Assembly: GCF_000381745.1 (NCBI RefSeq)
Contig: NZ_KB906984.1
Coordinates: 1 to 64,000, forward strand
Reading direction: 5' to 3'
DNA from: Psychromonas ossibalaenae ATCC BAA-1528
GTDB taxonomy: Bacteria > Pseudomonadota > Gammaproteobacteria > Enterobacterales > Psychromonadaceae
Length of the DNA: 64,000 bases
In this document: positions 42,088 to 51,244 of the stretch, one piece after another
Layout: each line of letters begins with the position of its first letter
How positions within the stretch are numbered: the stretch's first letter is position 1
The notes under the pieces: model-generated
The model's input: the letters and a program-made list of their open reading frames with translations, nothing else
Told to the model about the DNA's origin: nothing
The model's database searches: none
Translations under genes and position numbers: made by a program

Positions 42088-44940
42088 CTAAAAACCCACC
42101 TGCAGCTGCATATAACCCTGATATTTTCCGTATTTGTCATCAAGTCCTTTAGCAAGGCCGACGGTAACTGGCAGTGTTATGTTATAACCCAGCTTCAGCT
42201 CTGCTGTTAACTCGCCGCCGATACCGGTAAGCTGTTTGACATCCTGCCCGTCATGCCAGGCGGCACCAGAATCAACAAAAAGTTTTCCGGAAATATCACC
42301 TAAACCAACAGGAAACAACGACCAGTTGCGCTCAACACGTCCCAGCCAGCTGTTCACTTCCAGACGCTGTACTACATAACGATCTCCCTGCTGCACAGAC
42401 TCGTCATAACCTCTTAAAGCCTGGCTGTCACGTCCGAACAAAAGAGCTTCTTCAGCCGTTTTATAACCGCCCAGTTTGAATGCCTTCGCACCGCTGTCGG
42501 CATAACCGAAACCTAAGCGTGCTGTCAAAGTCGTTCTGCCGGGTAAATCTAAAGTTCCCAGCCACTGCGCCTGATATTTCTGACCGCTGTAATCGCCGCT
42601 GAACAACTCATTACTTTCCACAACAAGATCCGCATAATTCCCCCAGCCGGTACCGGGAACATTTAAGTAACCTTCACGATTATCAAAGGTCAGTGCCAGA
42701 CCCGCTAAGGCCTCATCAGCGGCTCGATACTGACCAATACTGCTGAAGTTGGGCTCCTCTACCAGACTCTCTTTATCCAGGACCATACCAGCGTGCAGCC
42801 TAAGATTATCTTCCAGCGCAGTAAAAATATTACGCCGCTGCACAGTAACGATATCGTCCCGGGTTACACGATACTCTTTCCGGCCGTTTTCCGAGAAGCC
42901 GGTAAAACTATGGGAGCGCTGCGCGCTCACTAACCAGCGGTTATCGTACTGATAGTTCAGGTTATAAGCAGCAAGAGAGTTTTTAAAATCCCAGTCTGCC
43001 GCCGCCTGATAATTATGCCGTCCCAGCGCATCTGAACCGTTAAAAATGATCCCGGCTCTGCTGCTCATATCATCAAACGACAAAATAGGCAGCCAGGTAC
43101 GCGGACGTAATGTTGACCAGGGGCTATAGGATTGAGGCTCTGATTTTTCGCTCTTTTCAAGCACCGCATCCGGATAATCATAACGGCCCTGATAACTGTC
43201 CACAGCAGAAACAGATAACGACTGAGGCTGTTCAATATGACGTAAAACATACCCGTCTGTGCTGTATGCCTGATAAACCAGGCCTAAACCGGGCTGCCAC
43301 TGAGGCGCAAAAGCACCGCCTGTTTCGCGTGTCCATTGTGTGACGGTGCTGCTTTGCGGCTCCAGCAGATAAATATTATAAACACCGTCATAATCTGCAC
43401 TAAAAGCAATACGTCCGTCGGGTAAAAAGACCGGACTGTTTTCCACCGCTTTACTGTCGGTCAAAGCCTGCCAGTGCAGATAATTCTTATCCGCGCGATT
43501 CAGTGTCAAACGTTCCAGGTTCCAGCCCTGATTCGGGCGTTTAACAGCGGCAGCCAGATAATAGCCGTCCGGCGAAACAGAAAATGCGCCCAGTACCAAG
43601 CCCTCTTCGCCCCGCCACAGTTGTGTTTGTTTCTCACCGGACTGCGCATCGATCATCCACAGCTCGCTTAAGCCGTCAACTTTACGACTAGCAGCTAGCT
43701 GTTTACCGCCTGGCATCCAGGCGACCTTACGAAAACGCTGACGCTGCGTTAAACGCTTCCAGTTTCCATTCTGATAGACAAACAGATCATTTAATACACG
43801 TCCATCTGCATAACTTATCTGTCTAGAAGCGGCCAGGCCCCCGTTTGGATAAGAGGAGATAGAGGTAACCCCCTTACTGTTAACTATTGTCTGCCAGTCT
43901 GATGTTTTGTCTTCTTTTAGATTAAGCACAGCAATATCAGGCCGGTCTTCACCGTTATTACGGTTAACCAGCAGGCCGTTACTACCGGCAGCCGTTACCT
44001 GCAGAAACACGTTTTTCTGTAAATCATTACCGACGACAGCCTGCTGCTCAAGACTGTTAATCTGCTCCGCAAAACGCTTGTTTAAATAACTCTGATAGTC
44101 GGACCATAATACTAAAAAGTCTTTACCAAAAACCTGCTTAGCGGATTTGTTAAGTAAAAAGTAGGGTAATAGTTTGCGGCTGTAATTCTGTAAAAATAGC
44201 TGCAGCTTATCTTCGCCGTAAGTATCGGCAAGATACTCAATAAAATAAGCGCCATAAAGATAAGGAGAGCCGAGCGGCCACTCCCGAGATGCGACAGCAA
44301 CCTGCTGCAGATCTTTTAATTGTTCACCGGATACCTGCATACGCATCTTCATCGCATAATTAGATCCCTGCAGACGGCCGTAACCTAACTCTTTATTGGT
44401 TTCCAGATAAACAGCCAGCCCTTCGAGCAGCAGGGAAGGTGTCAATGCATGCGGAAATAAAAACATATTGCGCCCGAATACATTACGCAGTGCGCTGACC
44501 GCGCCGCCGGACAGTTCCATATGCATAATATGGACATACTCATGGCGAATGAGCATATGCATCCATTCATCATTGGCTTCCAGATCATTGACATCTTCTG
44601 GCGGACTCATAATCAGCCGGATCTGCGCAAACGGCATCGGTGTCGCCCAGCCGTTGGAAAAATCATAATCATCAACCAGTACGATTTCAGTGCGATCCAC
44701 AGGCGCCTTTTCAAAAAACGGCAGCAGCTCACTGTGCACACGTTCGGCAATATCTAATGCTCTGGCTGCATTAAGCTGATGGCCGTCTAAAAAACTAATA
44801 GTAAAATGCGCTGACTGCTGACTAAGCCAGACCTGTTCCTGCTGATCCCAGGCCACCGGGTTCGCCGTAACCGCTGGTGCCGACAAGCACAGGCCGGATA
44901 AAGCAGCGGTCAGTATCCAGGAAGATTTATTCTTTATCAT
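42088..44940 (-). CDS. Outer-membrane fusion protein: zinc-peptidase-like domain, TolB-like propeller, BamA/TamA-type barrel
   Basis: 950 residues. Signal peptide about 1-27. Residues about 30-290 resemble a gluzincin-type peptidase domain with HEYVH (LIRHEYVHIMHMEL) and a downstream glutamate (LLLEGLAVYLE). Residues about 310-580 are WD/TolB-like beta-propeller blades (SELWMIDAQSGEKQTQLWRG, GRIAFSADYDGVYNIYLLEP). Residues about 610-950 are an outer-membrane beta-barrel with a GDISGKLFVDSGAAWHDG strand and terminal Phe (YMQLQVGF). This suggests a surface-anchored or periplasm-facing protease on a 16-strand-type barrel. Activity is inferred from the motif only. Confidence 0.8.
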   Translation of the reverse strand: MIKNKSSWILTAALSGLCLSAPAVTANPVAWDQQEQVWLSQQSAHFTISFLDGHQLNAARALDIAERVHSELLPFFEKAPVDRTEIVLVDDYDFSNGWATPMPFAQIRLIMSPPEDVNDLEANDEWMHMLIRHEYVHIMHMELSGGAVSALRNVFGRNMFLFPHALTPSLLLEGLAVYLETNKELGYGRLQGSNYAMKMRMQVSGEQLKDLQQVAVASREWPLGSPYLYGAYFIEYLADTYGEDKLQLFLQNYSRKLLPYFLLNKSAKQVFGKDFLVLWSDYQSYLNKRFAEQINSLEQQAVVGNDLQKNVFLQVTAAGSNGLLVNRNNGEDRPDIAVLNLKEDKTSDWQTIVNSKGVTSISSYPNGGLAASRQISYADGRVLNDLFVYQNGNWKRLTQRQRFRKVAWMPGGKQLAASRKVDGLSELWMIDAQSGEKQTQLWRGEEGLVLGAFSVSPDGYYLAAAVKRPNQGWNLERLTLNRADKNYLHWQALTDSKAVENSPVFLPDGRIAFSADYDGVYNIYLLEPQSSTVTQWTRETGGAFAPQWQPGLGLVYQAYSTDGYVLRHIEQPQSLSVSAVDSYQGRYDYPDAVLEKSEKSEPQSYSPWSTLRPRTWLPILSFDDMSSRAGIIFNGSDALGRHNYQAAADWDFKNSLAAYNLNYQYDNRWLVSAQRSHSFTGFSENGRKEYRVTRDDIVTVQRRNIFTALEDNLRLHAGMVLDKESLVEEPNFSSIGQYRAADEALAGLALTFDNREGYLNVPGTGWGNYADLVVESNELFSGDYSGQKYQAQWLGTLDLPGRTTLTARLGFGYADSGAKAFKLGGYKTAEEALLFGRDSQALRGYDESVQQGDRYVVQRLEVNSWLGRVERNWSLFPVGLGDISGKLFVDSGAAWHDGQDVKQLTGIGGELTAELKLGYNITLPVTVGLAKGLDDKYGKYQGYMQLQVGF

Positions 44941-45032
44941 GTTAGTCCCTTAATTTTACTCTGATTTATACCTGTTAGATTACTCTGCTGAATATTTTCT
45001 GCTGTATGGAAATGTACGGAAAGCGCATAAAA

Positions 45033-45800
45033 TTAACATTTAGCCTGTTGTGCTAACATAGCCGCTAACATAGCGGCCTGCAGCTGAACAGGCGCATCGG
45101 CAAGCAGGCGGCAGATATTTTCATCCACCAGTTTTTTAGACAGATTAGTAAAAGCCCGGATCATCTCAATAGAGGCAGGTTTAGGCAGTGCAGCTGCAAT
45201 AATACAGCGCACCGGTCCTCGTGGTGAATGCCAGTCCAGCGGCTCAGGTAGCGAGGTTAATATAATCGAGGGAACAGTCACGAGTTCCGTCATAATATGC
45301 GGCAGCGCAACCTGCGGGCCCATCACGGTAGCAGCATGCTTTTCTCTGTTCAGAAAAAGAGAACAAAGGGTGTGGCTGTCGGCAGGCGTTTGAATAGATG
45401 CCGCAATTTGATTCAACAGTTCAGACTTATCTAACCTTTGCAGCGACTTTAAATCAGATGCACTTAAAATATGAAAGTGGCATTCAAGTCCAGAACTGCG
45501 CACAAAATTAAAATCTTGATCCGACTGAAATATTTTAAAATGTTCACTAATATAATCCAGCAGCACTAAGTGCGCTAATTCAGCATCCATTCCCTCGATA
45601 AATAACAAGCAGAAATCATCCGGTTTATTACCTGCCGCCATCACTTTAAGACTGTTTTCAAGCGGTACACGGCAGCATTGTGAGACATTAAATAAAGATA
45701 CTGACGCATGAAAATAGCCGCACAGTTTGCGCAGTTTTTCCGCCTGCCAGCTTTCCAGCCCGTTAATACCGAGATAAAAAGCCGCACGCCGGATCAGCAT
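45033..45800 (-). CDS. HPr-like/EIIA-Fru fusion with degenerate HPr domain
   Basis: 255 residues. Residues about 1-90 follow the HPr fold (N13-G14-L15, then ENSLKVMAAGNKPDDFCLLF, EGMDAELAHLVL), but the phospho-acceptor His is replaced by Glu16 (NGLES instead of NGLHA). Residues about 110-250 are an EIIA of the fructose/mannitol type with His168 in the ALPHIMTE motif. The EIIA could still pass phosphate to the EIIB encoded just upstream. The HPr-like part looks regulatory or vestigial. It overlaps the EIIB gene by 7 bases. Confidence 0.75.
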   Translation of the reverse strand: MLIRRAAFYLGINGLESWQAEKLRKLCGYFHASVSLFNVSQCCRVPLENSLKVMAAGNKPDDFCLLFIEGMDAELAHLVLLDYISEHFKIFQSDQDFNFVRSSGLECHFHILSASDLKSLQRLDKSELLNQIAASIQTPADSHTLCSLFLNREKHAATVMGPQVALPHIMTELVTVPSIILTSLPEPLDWHSPRGPVRCIIAAALPKPASIEMIRAFTNLSKKLVDENICRLLADAPVQLQAAMLAAMLAQQAKC

Positions 45801-46102
45801 AACTGCAGGCAGTCTTGTAATACTTGATCAGCGTCGGTAAGCGCAGACTCAATACTGGCTGTGCTGATGGGTATTCCGTGAAAGCGCGCCGTATGCTCAA
45901 TCTCGATATCAGAAACAATCAGTACCAGATCCGCCTGAGCAATATCCTGCGGGCTTAACTGATTCTCTATTCCCATTGCCCCCTGCGTTTCCACGCGAAT
46001 ATGGATACCGAGTTTCTGTGCGCCTTTTCTGAGCAGATCGGCAGCCATGTAGGTATGCGCAATGCCCGTAGGACAAGCTGTTACCGCTACTATATTTTTC
46101 AT
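45794..46102 (-). CDS. PTS fructose-type EIIB component
   Basis: 102 residues. Phospho-acceptor Cys10 in VTACPTGIAHTYMAADLL, followed by IRVETQGAMGIENQLS, the standard IIB-Fru signature. It receives phosphate from EIIA and gives it to sugar bound by an EIIC. No EIIC lies in this minus-strand pair; the IIABC protein at 47667 or the EIIC at 57020 are possible partners. ATG with AGGAA seven bases upstream. Probably controlled by the AraC regulator directly upstream. Confidence 0.88.
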   Translation of the reverse strand: MKNIVAVTACPTGIAHTYMAADLLRKGAQKLGIHIRVETQGAMGIENQLSPQDIAQADLVLIVSDIEIEHTARFHGIPISTASIESALTDADQVLQDCLQLC

Positions 46103-46155
46103 TTTATTTTCCTAAAATTTCATTAAAACAACAGCTCCTGCTAACAAGCTAAAAG

Positions 46156-47040
46156 CTATTTCAAACTTAAACGGTATTCACTCGGCGTTTTTCCTGTGCG
46201 GGTTTTAAATACCCGGCAGAAATAGTTTACATCCTGAAAACCACAGCGAACCGCCACTTCATGCAGACGGAAAGGATATTTACTAAGCATAAATTTTGCA
46301 CGCTCCAGACGTACCCATATAATATAATCACTTAAACGCATATGCCCCTGTTTACGAAACAAGCGGGAAAGGTGATTAGCAGACATATTAAAACGTGCTG
46401 CTATACTGTCGCGGCTGATTGCACGATGAAAATTTTCCTGAATATAGATACAGATGCTCTGGTAAGTATCCTCACTTCTACTTTTAATATTGGCAGCAGA
46501 GGCAAAAGCCATGCTTCTACTGTAGGTCAGCAGTGACAGTAACAGATGATTGTCCATGGGATGTTTAACCGGTTCTCCCGCCAGGCTGTTCAAAGCAGAT
46601 AAGATCCCGTCTATTGCATGCCCGGTCCGGGCCGTAATACTGAATTTCTGTACATCATAAAACTGTGTATCGCCCTTGTTTTTACTGACTAAACTAAAAC
46701 CCAGCTGACGTTTACCAAAAAGCAGACTTAACACCGAGCAGGTCGTATCCCAGTCCGGTTTATTCCAGCTGTTGGGAGGAATAAAAAGCGCATCTCCCAC
46801 ACATAAATCGACCTCAGTAATACCGGTTTCCGGATCATCTAACTGATTACGGTACATACCGGAAATCACGATCTCCAGACGGGGGAAATTCACCTGATAA
46901 CTGAACGGCGGCGGATCGTGTTTATCCGTTGCAAACCAGATGTTCTGGATACTTTCCTTTTCGCTGATAACACTTTCTAACAGATCCGTGAAAATAATGG
47001 AGTCGGCATTCACAACTTTTACCTGCTGAATAAATTTCAC
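46156..47040 (-). CDS. AraC-family transcriptional regulator (paralogue of 58823-59665)
   Basis: 294 residues from GTG at 47040; a GTG at 47013 with AGG upstream better matches the paralogue's start. The N-terminal cupin-like sensor (SYQVNFPRLEIVISGMYRN, GDALFIPPNSWNKPDWD, VLSLLFGKRQLGFSLVS) is followed by a C-terminal double helix-turn-helix (RDSIAARFNMSANHLSRLFR, FRLHEVAVRCGFQDVNYFCR, GKTPSEYR). It is about half identical to the second AraC regulator by eye. It likely senses a sugar phosphate and controls the flanking PTS genes. A consensus CRP site lies 32 bases upstream of its start. Confidence 0.87.
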   Translation of the reverse strand: MKFIQQVKVVNADSIIFTDLLESVISEKESIQNIWFATDKHDPPPFSYQVNFPRLEIVISGMYRNQLDDPETGITEVDLCVGDALFIPPNSWNKPDWDTTCSVLSLLFGKRQLGFSLVSKNKGDTQFYDVQKFSITARTGHAIDGILSALNSLAGEPVKHPMDNHLLLSLLTYSRSMAFASAANIKSRSEDTYQSICIYIQENFHRAISRDSIAARFNMSANHLSRLFRKQGHMRLSDYIIWVRLERAKFMLSKYPFRLHEVAVRCGFQDVNYFCRVFKTRTGKTPSEYRLSLK

Positions 47041-47071
47041 TGCATCTTAGCCTAAGGCGCCCGGGGAGCAC

Positions 47072-47087
47072 TGTGACCTAGTTCACA
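47072..47087. promoter_or_regulatory. CRP (cAMP receptor protein) binding site
   Basis: TGTGA-CCTAGT-TCACA, a perfect match to the TGTGA-N6-TCACA consensus, in the control region of the AraC gene and facing the PTS IIABC gene. It fits catabolite control of sugar uptake. Confidence 0.75.
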
Positions 47088-47363
47088 GTAACTATTCAAC
47101 ATGGACGTTTTTTGCACTTTAAAGACAACACCAGTCCAACTAAATTCTTTTAATAACCCACGAATGTTTATTCGCCGTTTCACTGACAGTCACAAACCGG
47201 CAAAACAAAACCTTTAAAATCAATCAGATAAAACACAAACACAAACAAAATCAATGAGTTAATGAAAACACAACGAAGATCACACTATTATATTGGCGTT
47301 ACAATAATCCAGCAAATGCTTACTGGCTCCACTACTAAAAACAGCTTACTTCTCCGATACTAT

Positions 47364-47625
47364 ATACCCAAGCTACTTGAAGATGCAGAAATCAGCAAGA
47401 CGAGAGGTAACTAGATTCAAGGCATAAAACTGAAGGTTTAGCATTCTATATCGAGGTTTTATAACGATGAAGATGGTTGCCTCTCGCCTTGCCCTGCGGG
47501 AGCCTAGTTCGAAAGCCAGCACGGCGTTACAATATTTGAAAAGGGATCACCATTCTCTACATATTGTGCCTTGTTCTGACCTCCGAGCTAGACTCTGAAT
47601 CAGCATCTTCAAGTCGTTTGGGTAT
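47364..47625. repeat. 262-bp MITE-like structured repeat, copy 2
   Basis: Terminal inverted repeats ATACCCAAGCTACTTGAAG... / ...TTCAAGTCGTTTGGGTAT pair at 21 of 23 positions. Internal stems are AAGACGAGAGG with CCTCTCGCCTT (47397-47407 / 47480-47490) and GGAGCCTAGTTCG with CGAGCTAGACTCT (47499-47511 / 47584-47596), the latter with two wobble pairs and one mismatch. The stems fall at the same offsets as in copy 1 but with different sequences. Confidence 0.8.
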
Positions 47626-47666
47626 AAATATATATTTCTTCAACAGGCATAACCCAAGGAACCGCT

Positions 47667-49574
47667 ATGATTAATACACTCATTAATGAAAGCCTTATCT
47701 GCTTAAACTTAAAAGCATCCAGCAAGGAGCAGGTGTTCGAAGAACTGGCTGATATGCTGGTCAAAAACGGCAAAGTCGATCAGCGTGAACAGTTCATCGC
47801 TGATGTTAAAGCACGAGAGGAACTCGGTAACACCGGATTTGATGAAGGTGTGGCACTGCCTCATGCAAAAAGTGCGGCCGTCAGCAGCCCGGCGGTTGCA
47901 ATCGGTGTCAGCCGCGCAGGCATTGATTACGGCGCAGAAGACGGCGAACTGTCGAAACTATTTTTTATGATCGCTTCGCCGCTTAACGGTGGTGATCATC
48001 ATATTGATGTACTGGCTTCGTTATCATCAAAACTGATTGAAGATGGTTTTATTGATAAAATAATGCAGGCAGAAAGCTCCCAGGAAGCACTTTCGCTGCT
48101 GCTTGCTAAAAAACAAGCAGCGGTGGCCGCCGAAGGACAAAGTAAAGGTTTCATTATTGGTGTTACCGGCTGTCCAGCGGGCATTGCTCATACCTATCTA
48201 GCAGCGGAAGCGCTGGAAAATGCAGGCGCAGCAATGGGTTATGAGATGAAAGTGGAAACCAACGGTTCAATCGGAGTAAAAAACAGCCCGAGTGATGAAG
48301 AGATAAGACGAGCTGATGCGGTTATCATCAGCTGTGACAAACAGGTTGATATGGCCCGTTTTGCAGGTAAAAAGCTGATTAAAACCAGTGTTAAAGAGCC
48401 CATTAAAAATGCGCAGAAATTAATTACCCAGGTACTCGATGCCGAACCTTATCAGGCAGATTCAGCTGCAGATAAAAGCGCAAACAGCAGCCAGGTATCC
48501 AGTGGCCGTTCTGAGCTATATACCTACCTGATGAACGGCGTCTCGCACATGATCCCGTTTGTGGTAACCGGCGGTATTTTGATCGCCATTTCTCTGGCAC
48601 TCGGCGGTGAGCCGACAGATGCCGGCATGGCTATTCCTGAAGGCAGCTTATGGCAGTCCGTCTTAGATGTCGGTGTTATCGCATTTACTCTGATGATTCC
48701 TGTTCTGGCCGGTTATATTGCATTTGCAATTGGCGACCGCCCTGCTCTGGTTCCCGGTTTCATCGGCGGCTGGATTGCTAATAACGGCTCTTTCTATGAT
48801 GCTCCGGGATCAACTGGTTTTCTCGGCGCTATTCTTGCGGGCTTACTAGTCGGTTACTTTGTGCGCTGGATTGCCACTCGACGTTATCACAAAATGATAC
48901 TGCCCTTAGTACCGATTATGATTGCACCGATCTTAGGTACACTGTTTATCTCTTCACTGTTTATTTTTGTGATCGGTGCGCCGATCGCAGATTTAATGGA
49001 ATGGTTAAACCAGGTGCTGATCAACCTCAGTACGGGTAATGTTATTCTGCTGGGTATCGTTCTCGGCGGCATGGCTGGTTTTGATATGGGCGGCCCGTTT
49101 AACAAAGTGGCTTTCCTTTTCTCGGTGGGCATGATTGCCAACGGTCAGACGCAGTTTATGGGCGCAATGGCCTGTGCAATTCCGGTTGCACCGCTAGGCA
49201 TGGGATTAGCAACGCTGATCGGACGTAAAATAGGTGTATTCACTGACGCAGAACTGGAAACAGGTAAAGCATCGGGTGCAATGGGGTTAGTGGGAATATC
49301 CGAAGGTGCGATTCCATTTGCAGCTCAAGATCCATTATCCGTTATTCCGGCCAATATCCTCGGCAGCATGCTGGCGGCAGTAATGGCATTTTCATTCGGC
49401 ATTACTAACAGTGTTGCTCACGGCGGTCCGATTGTTGCGCTGCTTGGTGTAATGAACAAACCTGTCTTAGCGCTGCTTTGTATGGCAGCCGGCGCGCTGG
49501 CAACTGCGGTTATAGTAATCACCTTAAAGAAGTACCGTCAGGCTAAAGCGACACCTGAAATGGTCTTAAGTTAA
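47667..49574 (+). CDS. PTS fructose-type IIABC fusion transporter
   Basis: 635 residues in one chain. IIA (about 1-145) with phospho-His66 (GVALPHAKSA). IIB (about 160-265) with phospho-Cys169 (VTGCPAGIAHTYLAAEAL). IIC (about 285-625), eight or more membrane segments with SHMIPFVVTGGILIAISLAL, GGMAGFDMGGPFNKVA and EGAIPFAAQDPL. It imports and phosphorylates a hexose, giving a 1- or 6-phosphate. With manA downstream, mannose or a mannosyl compound is a candidate, but fructose is not excluded. ATG with AAGGA eight bases upstream. A terminator follows. Confidence 0.9.
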   Translation: MINTLINESLICLNLKASSKEQVFEELADMLVKNGKVDQREQFIADVKAREELGNTGFDEGVALPHAKSAAVSSPAVAIGVSRAGIDYGAEDGELSKLFFMIASPLNGGDHHIDVLASLSSKLIEDGFIDKIMQAESSQEALSLLLAKKQAAVAAEGQSKGFIIGVTGCPAGIAHTYLAAEALENAGAAMGYEMKVETNGSIGVKNSPSDEEIRRADAVIISCDKQVDMARFAGKKLIKTSVKEPIKNAQKLITQVLDAEPYQADSAADKSANSSQVSSGRSELYTYLMNGVSHMIPFVVTGGILIAISLALGGEPTDAGMAIPEGSLWQSVLDVGVIAFTLMIPVLAGYIAFAIGDRPALVPGFIGGWIANNGSFYDAPGSTGFLGAILAGLLVGYFVRWIATRRYHKMILPLVPIMIAPILGTLFISSLFIFVIGAPIADLMEWLNQVLINLSTGNVILLGIVLGGMAGFDMGGPFNKVAFLFSVGMIANGQTQFMGAMACAIPVAPLGMGLATLIGRKIGVFTDAELETGKASGAMGLVGISEGAIPFAAQDPLSVIPANILGSMLAAVMAFSFGITNSVAHGGPIVALLGVMNKPVLALLCMAAGALATAVIVITLKKYRQAKATPEMVLS

Positions 49575-49904
49575 GATCAGCAGCAGCTTAAACCTTAACA
49601 AACAGCGTACCCGGGTACGCTGTTTTCCTGAGTTATAAATCGGGACTGAAGTCTATGAAATACTACTCTCCTGTTTCACAGCTTCAGCTCTCGGTTTTAT
49701 AGCAATATTAATAAGCAGCAGCTCTTTTATACATAAACCATCAAAAACTAAGCATTTTTTATAAAGACTTCAGTCTCGCTGTTCAAGCTTAGTTGTAATA
49801 TAAGATTTTAAATTTTACCATATTCGATGAATTTGCCTGCTTTTAAAAATTAAAAGCTCCCTGATCAACTATCTGAATCAACACTCTTAAAGGCCGTGAA
49901 CATA
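49575..49904. other. Intergenic region with terminator and dyad repeats
   Basis: Besides the terminator there are nested inverted repeats: GACTGAAGTCT (49644) with AGACTTCAGTC (49765), and ACTAAGC (49747) with GCTTAGT (49787). Possible operators for manA. No gene seen. Confidence 0.4.
49601..49628 (+). terminator. Terminator after PTS IIABC gene
   Basis: Perfect 24-base palindrome with arm AACAGCGTACCC, followed by TTCCTG; GC-rich stem. Confidence 0.75.
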
Positions 49905-51092
49905 ATGAACAACCCGCAACCAAACTTCTTTCTAATGAATAATACAATTCAAAACTACGCCTGGGGAAGCACTGACTCAATGACAGCACTTTTTGACACA
50001 GCAAATCCTCAGCAGGAGCCTCAAGCGGAAATGTGGATGGGTGATCACCCTAACGGCTGTTCAAAAATTTTCAACGAGAATCATGAAATTCTACTGTCTG
50101 ATTTTATCGCTTCAAATACCGATGCTGTTCTCGGCCGCTGCGCTGCGGTTAAAGCAATGCCCTTTCTGTTTAAAGTTCTGGCGGCAGAAAAGGCTTTGTC
50201 TGTACAGGTTCACCCGAATAAACAGCAGGCGGAAACAGGTTTTGCCTTAGAAGAAAAATCCGGGATTGCTCAGGATGCCTCGAACCGTAATTATCGCGAT
50301 GCCAATCATAAACCAGAGCTGGTTTTTGCGTTAACCGAGTACCAGGCGATGAACGGTTTTAGAGATTTACAAACCATTGCTGATGATTTTAACTCTCTAG
50401 GTATCAACGCCTTAAACGAAGCGCTTAACAGTTTTAAAGCAGACTTCTCTGAACAGGGGCTGGCACGATTTTTCTCCTCGGTACTGAGCCTGCAGGAAAA
50501 ACAGAAAGATCAGGCTATCGAACACCTTCTACACTACGCAGCGAAGCAGAGCAGTACCCGTTTTGAGCTGATTATGCAGCTGAAAGAACAGTACCCCGGT
50601 GATATTGGTCTGTTTTCACCACTGTTTTTACACACTGTGACCCTGCAGCCGGGACAGGCGATGTTTTTAAATGCAGGTACCCCCCATGCTTATATTCACG
50701 GTACGGCATTAGAGATTATGGCCAACTCAGATAACGTACTGCGTGCAGGATTAACGCCGAAGTATATTGATGTCGCTGAGCTTATCGATAAAACCCGCTT
50801 TAACGCGCTTAAATATGAGCAGCTGTGCCTGGAGCCTGTCCGTGAGCAGAACAGCGAGCACTATCTGGTACCGGTTGATGACTTCCGCTTCTCTGTTTAT
50901 AAACAACCGCAGAAACAGCAGCTGAAAGTTGACACAGCTGAAATACTGTTTGCTGTTGATGCTCCCGTCTCATTACTGCACAGCTCGGGTGAAGAGGTTG
51001 CCTTTAATAAAGGTCAGGCAGTTTTTATTCCCGCCTACGCCCAAGAATACAGCATAAGCACTAACGGTACGCTTGCAAGAGCTTACTGCTAA
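49905..51092 (+). CDS. manA: Mannose-6-phosphate isomerase, class I
   Basis: 395 residues from ATG at 49905; a GTG at 49896 is possible but too close to AAAGG. Zinc site and family motifs: NTIQNYAWGS, PEAEMW-type segment (QAEMWMGDHP), VQVHPNKQQAE, NHKPELVFAL and FLNAGTPHAYIHGTALEIM followed by NSDNVLRAG. It interconverts mannose-6-phosphate and fructose-6-phosphate, linking mannose PTS uptake to glycolysis. Lies between the PTS IIABC gene and uhpT, each separately terminated. Confidence 0.95.
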   Translation: MNNPQPNFFLMNNTIQNYAWGSTDSMTALFDTANPQQEPQAEMWMGDHPNGCSKIFNENHEILLSDFIASNTDAVLGRCAAVKAMPFLFKVLAAEKALSVQVHPNKQQAETGFALEEKSGIAQDASNRNYRDANHKPELVFALTEYQAMNGFRDLQTIADDFNSLGINALNEALNSFKADFSEQGLARFFSSVLSLQEKQKDQAIEHLLHYAAKQSSTRFELIMQLKEQYPGDIGLFSPLFLHTVTLQPGQAMFLNAGTPHAYIHGTALEIMANSDNVLRAGLTPKYIDVAELIDKTRFNALKYEQLCLEPVREQNSEHYLVPVDDFRFSVYKQPQKQQLKVDTAEILFAVDAPVSLLHSSGEEVAFNKGQAVFIPAYAQEYSISTNGTLARAYC

Positions 51093-51094
51093 CT

Positions 51095-51137
51095 GCAGGT
51101 TCAAGTACAGCTTAAACTTACTTGAACCTGCTTTTTT
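51095..51137 (+). terminator. Terminator of manA
   Basis: Perfect 13-bp stem GCAGGTTCAAGTA / TACTTGAACCTGC, 11-base loop, then TTTTTT. Confidence 0.9.
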
Positions 51138-51220
51138 ACAGCCTATTTTGACCTGCCGGTTAACTCCCTTTCTTCACTTCAAAAAAACCGCGACATTGCT
51201 CACACTTTTCAAGCAGAAAA

Positions 51221-51244
51221 CCTAGAACTAGGAATTTTTCCTAG
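51221..51244. promoter_or_regulatory. Candidate UhpA-controlled operator upstream of uhpT
   Basis: Inverted repeat CCTAGAACTAGG followed after 7 bases by CCTAG, about 215 bases before the uhpT start. Assignment to UhpA rests only on location; no -10/-35 was confidently placed. Confidence 0.25.

Larger units (their letters stand above)
47041..47666. other. Intergenic: divergent control region plus MITE-like repeat
   Basis: Holds a consensus CRP site (47072-47087), an AT-rich stretch without genes, and the second 262-bp repeat (47364-47625) just upstream of the IIABC gene. The repeat separates the regulator-proximal sites from that gene. Confidence 0.6.

Noticed and set aside
43065-44757. Several short frames on both strands inside the outer-membrane fusion gene
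   Set aside because: Shadows of the 950-residue gene, which shows continuous domain structure.
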